Notes under the pieces: generated by a model
Databases searched by the model: none
The model's input: the letters and a program-made list of their open reading frames with translations, nothing else
What the model was told of the DNA's origin: nothing
Assembly (NCBI GenBank): GCA_018268035.1
Contig: JAFDXI010000103.1
Location: 1-33,202 of the forward strand
From: Bacteroidota bacterium
GTDB taxonomy: Bacteria > Bacteroidota > Bacteroidia > Chitinophagales > Chitinophagaceae
DNA length: 33,202 bases
Direction: 5' to 3'
Shown: positions 1 through 7,005 of the stretch, piece by piece
How the letters are laid out: every line of letters begins with the position of its first letter
Numbering within the stretch: position 1 is the stretch's first letter
Made by a program: the position numbers and the translations under genes

Positions 1-835
1 ATTAAAGTTACTTCCAGAGAATTCTGTGGACTTAATTGTAACTTCACCGCCTTATGCAGACCAGCGTAAAAGCACATACGGTGGCATTCACCCCGACAAA
101 TACGTTGAATGGTTTTTGCCAATTTCAGAGCAACTTTTGAGAGTTCTTAACCCAACAGGAACATTTATCCTAAATATTAAGGAAAAAGTCGTTGAAGGCG
201 AAAGAAGCACTTATGTAATGGAGCTTATAATCGCAATGAGAAAGCAAGGTTGGCTTTGGACAGAAGAATTTATTTGGCACAAAAAGAACTCTTATCCAGG
301 AAAATGGCCAAATCGTTTCAGGGACAGTTGGGAGCGACTTCTTCAATTCAACAAAGCCAAACATTTCAATATGTATCAGGAAGAAGTTATGGTTCCAATG
401 GGTGATTGGGCTAAAACACGACTTAAAAAACTTTCTGACACAGACAAAATACGTGACAATTCAAAAGTTGGAAGTGGTTTTGGCAAAAACATTTCCAATT
501 GGGTTGACAGAGACAAAGCATATCCAACAAATGTTTTGCATTTAGCGACAGAGTGCAATAACAAAAATCATAGTGCTGCATTTCCGCAAGAATTACCAGA
601 GTGGTTTATCAAACTCTTCACAAAAGAAAATGACACAGTGCTTGACCCATTTATGGGTTCGGGAACAACTTTAAGTGTTGCAAACAGAATGAAACGTAAC
701 TCAATAGGGATTGAGATTGTTCCCGAATACTATGAAATGGTAAGAAAGGAATTGAAACCTGTTGAATTTTATTTATTAGAGCCGAAAGTAAAATATGAAA
801 AAACTAAACCTGAAAGACGTATCGCAATACGTTGA
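1..835 (+). CDS. Type II DNA methyltransferase (N4-cytosine/N6-adenine class), 5' end cut by window
   Basis: This is the modification half of a restriction-modification system; it would transfer a methyl group from S-adenosylmethionine to a base in a short DNA site. The catalytic motif TSPPY lies at about 41-55 and the SAM-binding motif DPFMGSGTT near the C-terminus (about 643-670). That order, catalytic motif before SAM motif, is the beta class, and SPPY favours N4-cytosine methylation. The frame is open from base 2 and reads sensible protein before the first possible start (GTG at 26), so the true start is off the window. Its last 41 bases overlap the restriction enzyme gene, which implies coupled translation. 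The methylated site cannot be read from sequence. Class is well supported; exact base is inferred. Confidence 0.9.
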   Translation, partial: LKLLPENSVDLIVTSPPYADQRKSTYGGIHPDKYVEWFLPISEQLLRVLNPTGTFILNIKEKVVEGERSTYVMELIIAMRKQGWLWTEEFIWHKKNSYPGKWPNRFRDSWERLLQFNKAKHFNMYQEEVMVPMGDWAKTRLKKLSDTDKIRDNSKVGSGFGKNISNWVDRDKAYPTNVLHLATECNNKNHSAAFPQELPEWFIKLFTKENDTVLDPFMGSGTTLSVANRMKRNSIGIEIVPEYYEMVRKELKPVEFYLLEPKVKYEKTKPERRIAIR

Positions 836-1547
836 GCAAAACATAGGGACATTTCACCAAAAGCGTATTCAAAGTCTTGACGGATTAAAACTTACCCAAG
901 TTCTAAAACGCAAAAACCCTTACCTATTCAAAGCAAAATACGTTTTAACAGCCGAACAAATAATTCGTGGTATCGTTGATGCTCACATTTCTTCACATGA
1001 AGAAACCATTTTTGGAGATTGGCTTGAAGGGCTTGCAATTTTTATAAATGGTAAAGTTTACGGTGGCTACAAATCAGGTATTACAGGCATTGACTTGGAG
1101 TTTGACAATAACGGTGCGAGAAATATCGTAACCATAAAATCAGGTCCTAATTGGGGCAACAGTTCACAAATTGCAAAAATGGTTGCCGACTTCAAGACAG
1201 CAAAAAAGACTTTAAGAACAAGTAACTCTCAACTAAATGTAGTTGCAGTAAATGGTTGCTGCTATGGTCGTGACAACAATCCCGACAAAGGCGACTATTT
1301 CAAATATTGTGGGCAAAGTTTTTGGGCTTTCATCTCAGGCGACACAGAACTATACACAGAGATAATTGAGCCACTCGGACATAAAGCAAAAGAAAAGAAT
1401 GACGAATTTGTAAAATCGTATTCTCAAATGATAAACAAGTTTACAAGAGAATTTTCAAATGACTTTTGCAAGGACAACGGAGAAATAGATTGGGAAAAAT
1501 TGGTTCGTTATAACTCTGCGACAATTGACCCAAAGACGACAAAATAG
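795..1547 (+). CDS. PmeII-family type II restriction endonuclease
   Basis: A 250-residue protein that I recognise as the PmeII family of type II restriction enzymes, which cut DNA left unmethylated by the partner enzyme. Conserved blocks visible are LKRKNPYLFKAK (about 38-49), SSHEETIFGDWLEGLAIF (67-84), GIDLEF, IKSGPNWGNSSQI and NGCCYGRD. The acid in GIDLEF followed by IKSG is a plausible PD-(D/E)xK nuclease core, probably with the Glu of the SSHEET or GDWLEG block; this catalytic assignment is inference. The start at 795 lies inside the methyltransferase gene and opens with the expected N-terminus (MKKLNLKDVSQYVEQNIG). The length looks complete. The pair forms a compact two-gene module, a kind often spread by horizontal transfer. 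Confidence 0.85.
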   Translation: MKKLNLKDVSQYVEQNIGTFHQKRIQSLDGLKLTQVLKRKNPYLFKAKYVLTAEQIIRGIVDAHISSHEETIFGDWLEGLAIFINGKVYGGYKSGITGIDLEFDNNGARNIVTIKSGPNWGNSSQIAKMVADFKTAKKTLRTSNSQLNVVAVNGCCYGRDNNPDKGDYFKYCGQSFWAFISGDTELYTEIIEPLGHKAKEKNDEFVKSYSQMINKFTREFSNDFCKDNGEIDWEKLVRYNSATIDPKTTK

Positions 1548-1617
1548 AGAAGCCCAGCCGGTAACATTAAGCGGATTGAAAAAAGCCCCGATAATTAAGA
1601 TCCATCGAACAACATAG

Positions 1618-1650
1618 TAAAGCCCCGGCCTTTCACAAGCAGGGGCTTTA
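1618..1650. terminator. GC-rich hairpin between the R-M system and the M1 peptidase gene
   Basis: TAAAGCCCC at 1618-1626 and GGGGCTTTA at 1642-1650 form a perfect 9-bp stem with a 15-base loop. It sits between two convergent genes, as expected for a shared terminator. No long T tract follows on either strand, so termination is inferred from position and stem only. A second copy of AAAGCCCC at about 1582-1589 could pair with the same 3' arm. Confidence 0.45.
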
Positions 1651-1751
1651 AGCCGTTGCATGTCCCGCTGCATTGGGGGATTAAATGAAGTTCCAGTAAA
1701 GGAAAATCTATTTCTAAGTCTTCGCCAATACTCTGACCGATAGCTGCTACA

Positions 1752-3716
1752 TCACTCTCCCCACTCATTATTATTCCTGTTGGTATCTGGCAATTGATTA
1801 TCGGGATCAAGGATAACTTTTTGTATTTTATTTTTTGTTGCATAATGATAAACCCATGTGCCGCCTCTTTGCCAGATCTCTACAGGTAGCTTTATAGTTT
1901 CAGTGTTACCATCATCCTGCGTTATGCGCATGATCACCGGCAAGATCATCTGGCCATTATTTGTGATAGTAATTAATGAACCTTTAGCAGGATCGTTGTC
2001 AACATAAGTCACATTTGTGATAGCCTGGTCAAATTTCCACGTGGTGAAAAACCATTCTTTCCAAAACCAATTGAGGTCTTCACCGGCAGCATTGTTGATA
2101 CAATTAAAAAAATCATACGGTGTAGGATGTTTAAATGCCCAGGCTTCCACATATTTCCTGAAAGCATAATCAAACCTTTCTTTACCCACTACCACTGTCC
2201 GCAACAGGTTGAGCCCATACGCTGTCTTTCCGTAAAACTGGTAATGTTGTTTCATATCCATGGCATCACTCATCGTCATCAATGGATCTTTGTATGTCAT
2301 AAATTGCTCATAGTCGCGGGAAGCAAAAAATCCTTTTTCAAAATAGGCAGGTGCATTTACATATTCCCCGTTATTAAACAAATCCGTTGCGATATAATTG
2401 ACATAAGTATTCAGGCCTTCATCTAACCACATATACCTTCTTTCATTGCTGCCCACAATCATCGGGAACCAGTCATGCCCAATTTCATGCGCAATCAAAA
2501 ACCATAAGCTCGATTTTTTCTTTATATAATTATCAAAGATGATACCCGGGTATTCCATACCATCAACCAGTCCTGCACTGCTGATAGCATTGTGCCAGGG
2601 GTATTCAAATAAATCCTTTGAATAAATTTCCATGCTTGCTTTTAAATATTCTGTTGACCTGCCCCAGGCAGAATCTCCTGCACTTTCGATTGGGTAACAG
2701 GACATCGCCATTGCTTTATGCCTGGAGGGAAGATTGACCCTTGCAGCATCCCATATCATACTCTTGCCGGCAACCCAGGCCACATCCCTTGTATTTTTCA
2801 TGCTGAAATGCCAGGTGAGGTTTCCTTTGCCTGCATGATAAAAAGAAGGATCATTGATTTCATCCGGGCCAATGATCATAACAGTCTTATCACTGCTGGC
2901 TGCAGTTGCCAACCGGTTGATCACTTTGGGCGACAACACTTCAGCCGGGTTTTGCAAATCACCAGAGCCATAAACTATCATATTGGCTGGTGCAGTGATA
3001 TAATATTCATAGTCGCCATACTCGCAATAAAATTCACCAAGATCCAAATACGGTAAAGTATTCCAACCCACCTGGTCATCATACACACAAACACGCGGGT
3101 ACCATTGTGCAACCTGGTAAATAACACCATTTTTTGTGTATTGCCTGCCATACCTTCTGCCATTCTGTGGCATATAAAAACTGTATTGCATTTTGATGAT
3201 GATCTTATCACCTTTTGCTTTCACCGGTGTTTGCAACCGGAGCTGCATCCTGGTGTCGGTAATCACCGGGGTTATTGAATATGTATTTTGCCCCTGAATT
3301 ACAGTGACATTTTGCAGGTGATAGCCACCCGTTGTATTATCTTTTTCTGCAACAGCATCACTTGAATAAGCAGTTGTGGCTGTGGAACGGGAACCCGGCA
3401 AAAAAATATTTTGTTCTAACTCTAACCAGATATAGTCAAGGTCATCCGGGCTGTTGTTGGTATAAGTGATCGTAACATCTCCTTGAATGGAAGTGTCTTT
3501 TTCATCCAGGGTGGCATGGATGAGATAACCGGCGCTGTTTTGCCAATACTTTGGCCCGGGCACACCTTTCACAGAGCGGAATTCATTGCCCCTGGGTGGG
3601 TTAAAATTTTCTGTAAATAATTTATGCGGGTTGTAGGTTTCATTTTTTTGATTGTCCTGTGCAAAAAGCACAAAAGAAAAAGCAATAACTAAGCAAGACA
3701 AAAAAAACTTTTTCAT
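1752..3716 (-). CDS. Secreted M1-family zinc metallopeptidase (paralogue 1)
   Basis: A 654-residue exported aminopeptidase-like protein. The start at 3716 is preferred over one ten codons upstream because it puts a clean signal peptide (MKKFFLSCLVIAFSFVLFAQ) at the N-terminus. The M1 zinc site is intact: H410-E411-x-x-H414 followed 18 residues later by E433 (HEIGHDWFPM ... MWLDEG). GMEYP at about 386-390 is the counterpart of the GxMEN substrate-binding motif. The N-terminal 250 residues form the beta-sandwich domain usual for the family. A second M1 gene at 11624-13483 shares the layout and local sequence (PG-x-YWQNSA, TNNSPD/INNSPD), so they are paralogues. Substrate is unknown; general peptide scavenging in the periplasm or outside the cell is the likely role. 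Confidence 0.9.
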   Translation of the reverse strand: MKKFFLSCLVIAFSFVLFAQDNQKNETYNPHKLFTENFNPPRGNEFRSVKGVPGPKYWQNSAGYLIHATLDEKDTSIQGDVTITYTNNSPDDLDYIWLELEQNIFLPGSRSTATTAYSSDAVAEKDNTTGGYHLQNVTVIQGQNTYSITPVITDTRMQLRLQTPVKAKGDKIIIKMQYSFYMPQNGRRYGRQYTKNGVIYQVAQWYPRVCVYDDQVGWNTLPYLDLGEFYCEYGDYEYYITAPANMIVYGSGDLQNPAEVLSPKVINRLATAASSDKTVMIIGPDEINDPSFYHAGKGNLTWHFSMKNTRDVAWVAGKSMIWDAARVNLPSRHKAMAMSCYPIESAGDSAWGRSTEYLKASMEIYSKDLFEYPWHNAISSAGLVDGMEYPGIIFDNYIKKKSSLWFLIAHEIGHDWFPMIVGSNERRYMWLDEGLNTYVNYIATDLFNNGEYVNAPAYFEKGFFASRDYEQFMTYKDPLMTMSDAMDMKQHYQFYGKTAYGLNLLRTVVVGKERFDYAFRKYVEAWAFKHPTPYDFFNCINNAAGEDLNWFWKEWFFTTWKFDQAITNVTYVDNDPAKGSLITITNNGQMILPVIMRITQDDGNTETIKLPVEIWQRGGTWVYHYATKNKIQKVILDPDNQLPDTNRNNNEWGE

Positions 3717-3877
3717 AAGCGGTATTTTACCAAAGTTATTCAACAAATACTATTTGCTATTGTATTTTTCCAGATCCAAATTAAATGATGTATTGTGCAA
3801 CAGGAATGTACATTGATGATTAAATGCTATACAAAACATCAGCATAATCTTTTGAAAAAAAATGTTGTAAAGAGATT

Positions 3878-4387
3878 TTATAAAGTTGCTACAACAATTG
3901 AAGTAATAGTAGCCATATAATAATTAGCGCAATGAATGGTTGTTGCCAATAAGATATCCTGGTTTTTAAAACTGTCGAAATAACCGGAAGAAGTTATTTT
4001 ATATTCATAATTAAATTTATTCCATTTGAAATCCGGCTTCACAACTAATAGCTCAACATCATCTTTATTCAATAATACAAATGAATCTTTCAAAACACCC
4101 CTGTGCCTGAAAACAAAATCCTGCTCGGGGTTAGCAATGACAGAATGAATAACAATATTTCCATTCCAGTTCATTTTAAAATTCAGTATGGTGTTATCAT
4201 TTTCTTTTAATTCAATAGTTGTGCCCCAGAAACCTTTTGGTTCCATCTGGTAAAGATGATTGTTGTTCAACTCAAGTTTTGCTTTAAAAGAAAACCAGTT
4301 TTTATAAGTAAGCTTCCCGACAATATCTTCACCTTTCACAAAAACGAATGATAAAGTATCTGTAGATTTTACGATGTATTCAGTCAT
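3878..4387 (-). CDS. Uncharacterised 169-residue protein
   Basis: I do not recognise this gene with certainty. The protein has no signal peptide and is rich in alternating beta-strand patterns (LSFVFVKGEDIVGKLTY, TTIELKENDNTILNFKMNW, VELLVVKPDFKW). This is reminiscent of tubby/LURP-one-like barrels, but that likeness is only an impression. The last 25 residues are hydrophobic with small residues (ATITSIVVATL) and could be a membrane anchor. The ATG at 4387 gives a coherent start and there is a 161-base gap to the M1 peptidase downstream on the same strand. It is probably a real gene because the frame is long, has normal composition and no competing frame. Confidence 0.6.
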   Translation of the reverse strand: MTEYIVKSTDTLSFVFVKGEDIVGKLTYKNWFSFKAKLELNNNHLYQMEPKGFWGTTIELKENDNTILNFKMNWNGNIVIHSVIANPEQDFVFRHRGVLKDSFVLLNKDDVELLVVKPDFKWNKFNYEYKITSSGYFDSFKNQDILLATTIHCANYYMATITSIVVATL

Positions 4388-4719
4388 ATAGAGTTTGATT
4401 TTTGAGTTTGATGAAAGATAGTATTCTAGGCTTAATTCAATTATGCTGATTATTCATTTTCTTTTATATAACCTGTGGTAAAAAGTAAGCATGTGCCTGT
4501 CTTTAATTGAAATTATTACAACTTATTTCCTGCGATGATAAGTAAAATTTCAATATCATTTTCTGAACCATTATTTTCCAGAAAATATTTTTTATAAAAA
4601 TACTTTTTCCTCCTTAATTAATATTATTTTCGTTGATAAGGTTTTGTATTAGAAAAGAAAAAAATCATTTGAACATTAATACAATCCAGGTCGTAAATAA
4701 AAAATAAATCCAATAGAAT
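4388..4719. other. AT-rich divergent intergenic region
   Basis: This 332-base gap separates the minus-strand unknown gene from the plus-strand barrel gene and should carry both promoters. No exact TAnnTTTG box with a well-placed TTG was found. A perfect AT-only palindrome (TATTTTT, 3-base loop, AAAAATA) lies near 4585-4601. No coding sequence or RNA gene is evident. Confidence 0.5.
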
Positions 4720-6018
4720 ATGGGAATCAAAACCAGGACATGCTTTTTATTTGCTAGCGCTTTTTTCTTTATCCATTCATTACAGTCACAGGTCTTATCC
4801 AACAGAGGAGTAAATTTAAACATCAGGCAGCAGATCACTTTCAACGGATCAGACAACTGGGAAATGGGTGTGAGTTCAGGCCTTTCTTTTAGTTTAAAAA
4901 ATAATGAAGCCAATTTATTTCGTGGCTATGGTATCGGTACAAAAATGTTTGGCAAATATTATTTTGGAAAACTTGGTATTTCAGCTACCACCGGTTTATT
5001 ATCCGGCTCCATCAGCACAGATGCAATCAATAATTTCAGTAAAGAAAGGGAGCTTAACAAGGATGATATTCAAGTTGTAAAAGGCAACCCGCAAAATGGT
5101 TATTTTCTTGTTGGACCTTCATTGCGTTTTGGTGGCAGGTTTGCAGTGAATGCTGAATTGCAGGCTGGCCTGTTTATGAATAATCCAGGCACAGTGGACA
5201 TTTCAATGAAAGGCAGCGACCGAGCTATATATCGTTTTGATAACGGAGGTAAGAATATTTTCCCAGGTTTCTCAGGTAGCATTGGTATCAATTATTCAAT
5301 TGGTACTACAACCCGCATTTTTATCACTGCAGATTACCTGCAATCAAAAACTTCTATCAATTATCTTGATATGAAAAATGGTTTTGATATTGCAACGAAA
5401 TTGAATCGCGATGTGAAAATAATGTTTGCGGGAATCGGTGTTATTAAAACATTTGGATGCGGCCGCAAACAAATCGAAAAGAGATTGGCCGTTATAAAAA
5501 ATGAAGATAGCAACCTCAAAAATGATTATACGGATGAAAAGCAATCAGCACAAGATTATAAATCATCTCTTCCCGGTAAAATTTATTTCTCTATAGGTAC
5601 AAACGGCGCCATTGCGGGTGAGTTAAATACAGATGAAAAAAGTAATTCATCACCAGTTAAAAGTTATTTGATAATTGGAGATGATGGCACACTCACAGGC
5701 AAACTGAATGCGCAGGATTTTAATACTTGCAGGAACAACCATGTAAGAGGGATGGGTTTTACCACTCATTCGCAGAATAATTCATTAACTGATGCACAAT
5801 TAGCAAACGATAATAATGCACCAACATTAGGTAAGGTTTATTTTTCAGTCAGTGAGGACGGCGCCATTGCGGGTGAGTTAAATACAGATGAAAAAAGTAA
5901 TTCATCACCAGTTAAAAGTTATTTGATAATTGGAGATAATGGCACACTCACAGGCAAACTGAATGCGCAGGATTTTAATACCTGCAGGAACAACCATGTA
6001 AGAGGGAATGGAAAATAA
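4720..6018 (+). CDS. Outer-membrane barrel-like protein with a duplicated C-terminal module
   Basis: A 432-residue exported protein. The signal peptide is residues 1-23 (hydrophobic LFASAFFFIHSLQSQ). Residues about 25-250 show alternating beta-strands with aromatic and glycine-rich turns (GYGIGTKMFGKYYFGKLGI, GPSLRFGGRFAVNAELQAGL, GFSGSIGINYSIG) as in outer-membrane beta-barrel domains of Bacteroidota. After a polar linker come two copies of an about 58-residue module, roughly residues 287-345 and 372-430, with a period of 85 residues. Each contains GAIAGELNTDEKSN, YLIIGD and GTLTGKLNAQDF and ends in CRNNHVRG. The two copies are almost identical at DNA level, implying recent duplication. The function is unknown; the barrel assignment is by pattern only. 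Confidence 0.75.
   Translation: MGIKTRTCFLFASAFFFIHSLQSQVLSNRGVNLNIRQQITFNGSDNWEMGVSSGLSFSLKNNEANLFRGYGIGTKMFGKYYFGKLGISATTGLLSGSISTDAINNFSKERELNKDDIQVVKGNPQNGYFLVGPSLRFGGRFAVNAELQAGLFMNNPGTVDISMKGSDRAIYRFDNGGKNIFPGFSGSIGINYSIGTTTRIFITADYLQSKTSINYLDMKNGFDIATKLNRDVKIMFAGIGVIKTFGCGRKQIEKRLAVIKNEDSNLKNDYTDEKQSAQDYKSSLPGKIYFSIGTNGAIAGELNTDEKSNSSPVKSYLIIGDDGTLTGKLNAQDFNTCRNNHVRGMGFTTHSQNNSLTDAQLANDNNAPTLGKVYFSVSEDGAIAGELNTDEKSNSSPVKSYLIIGDNGTLTGKLNAQDFNTCRNNHVRGNGK
5603..5752 (+). repeat. Copy 1 of a 150-bp in-frame direct repeat
   Basis: This segment matches 5858-6007 with about two substitutions in 150 bases (GATGATGGC versus GATAATGGC, and ATACTTGC versus ATACCTGC). The offset is 255 bases, exactly 85 codons, so reading frame is kept. 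Outside these bounds the flanking copies diverge more strongly, although the protein module continues upstream (GKIYFS versus GKVYFS). Confidence 0.95.
5858..6007 (+). repeat. Copy 2 of a 150-bp in-frame direct repeat
   Basis: Second copy of the segment at 5603-5752, ending four codons before the stop codon of the barrel-protein gene. The near identity at DNA level suggests recent duplication or gene conversion rather than protein-level selection alone. Confidence 0.95.
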
Positions 6019-6096
6019 CAATGTGATTTTTATAAATTAGAATAGATGACTTAAAATCACTATTGTCCGGCTAAAATAACGCATTAATAATAAAAA

Positions 6097-6118
6097 GGGC
6101 AGTTCGTTAGAACCGCCC
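6097..6118. terminator. Hairpin downstream of the barrel-protein gene
   Basis: GGGCAGTTC and GAACCGCCC pair at 8 of 9 positions around a GTTA loop. It lies 79 bases past the stop codon of the upstream plus-strand gene. The T-rich tail is on the minus strand (rc of TAATAAAAA), not on the plus strand, so its direction of action is uncertain. Confidence 0.45.
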
Positions 6119-6256
6119 AATTAGTGCTATTCGATATATTATGCTATTTTTAGTAGGGCAACTATGATAGTTTTTATAAGGATATTTTTTTTCAGGATAA
6201 ACAAAATTTTATTGTAGAAAATATTTTGGTTTTTAAAAATTGTAATTGTACTTCTT

Positions 6257-6427
6257 GTGACAGAAATTGAGATTGATAAAAAGCGATATATCCTTTTGCA
6301 GGAAAAGGAATATGAATCATTACAGTTAAAAGCAGATTTAAAAATTCAATCAGCCAAAAAATTATCTCTTAAAGCAGGAAAGGCAAGAGCATATAAGCTC
6401 ATTGATAAATGGGGAAAAGAAAAGTAA
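6257..6427 (+). CDS. Small antitoxin of a type II toxin-antitoxin module (GTG start)
   Basis: A 56-codon gene starting with GTG at 6257 and ending with TAA at 6425-6427. It begins V/M-TEIEIDKKRYILLQEKEY, has a lysine-rich middle and ends AYKLIDKWGKEK. This pattern (IEIDKKRYxLLxEKEYE..., then a charged helix ending in WxKEK) is one I recognise from short Bacteroidota antitoxins that precede RelE/ParE-like toxins. No ATG is available upstream in frame, so GTG is the only reasonable start. The next gene begins 5 bases after the stop, as expected for an antitoxin-toxin operon in which the antitoxin binds and neutralises the toxin. Family identity is from memory of the pattern, not from a search. 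Confidence 0.7.
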   Translation: MTEIEIDKKRYILLQEKEYESLQLKADLKIQSAKKLSLKAGKARAYKLIDKWGKEK

Positions 6428-6432
6428 CAATT

Positions 6433-6750
6433 ATGGATTAAGCTTCAGATGCAGTAGCAGAAACTGCATTTTATATTGAAGGAAGGGATATGCCTGATAC
6501 TGCTAAGAAATTTGTTAATGCGGCATTCGAATTTTTTGATAAACTTTCAGATGACAATATTGAACATCGCTCCTGTAATTATCCATTATGGAAAAGTCTC
6601 AACTACCAGTGTATTAGCTGGAAAAAATATACAGTTACATACCTTCAGTTCAAAAATGAGATTGTTATTTGTGAATTTCGGCTTCAAAACTTTTGTATTG
6701 GTAATTACAAAAAACAATCCAGACATTATTGCCAATTGAGAAATCATTAA
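6433..6750 (+). pseudogene. RelE/ParE-like toxin with an in-frame stop at codon 3
   Basis: The ATG at 6433 lies 5 bases after the antitoxin stop, but the third codon (6439-6441) is TAA. Beyond it the frame stays open to 6750 and reads like a complete small toxin: SDAVAETAFYIEGRDMPDTA, then FEFFDKLSD, HRSCNYPLW and KKYTVTYLQFKNEIVICEF. The spacing of the helix, the HR...C block and the late beta-strands fits the RelE/ParE superfamily. Translation from the next ATG (6490, 86 codons) would lose about the first 19 residues, including part of the first helix, so the toxin is probably dead or weakened. A base error in the sequence is the main alternative. The plus-one frame at 6476-6739 is an overlapping shadow. 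Confidence 0.65.
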
Positions 6751-6955
6751 AAAAAAATTAAGCCGGCTTTTTGAATAACTAACAATCCATAAATTATTTT
6801 TTTGAATAAGGTTATTCAAGATGATTTTGAACAGGATTACTTATAAAGGTCTATTTATTTTCTATTTAGCAAAAATTGTGTCAAAGAAAATAATTGCAAT
6901 TATCATTTGTCTTTTGAAACAACATTCAAACAGGTGCACATTAATCTAAATGCAA

Positions 6956-6992
6956 AAAACCGCCTCAAAAATTTTTTTATTGAGACGGTTTT
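6956..6992 (-). terminator. Intrinsic terminator of the M28 peptidase gene
   Basis: AAAACCGCCTCAA (6956-6968) pairs with TTGAGACGGTTTT (6980-6992) at 12 of 13 positions. Read on the minus strand, the stem lies 14 bases after the peptidase stop codon and runs into a T-rich tail, so it fits a rho-independent terminator for that gene. Confidence 0.8.
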
Positions 6993-7005
6993 CTAAAAAT
7001 TAAAT

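Noticed and set aside
1595-1843. 82-codon minus-strand ORF downstream of the M1 peptidase
   Set aside because: It overlaps the 3' end of the peptidase in another frame, covers the GC-rich hairpin and has no signal or recognisable pattern.
6476-6739. 87-codon plus-strand ORF beside the toxin
   Set aside because: It is the +1 shadow of the toxin frame. The frame from 6433 has toxin-like motifs and the right spacing to the antitoxin.
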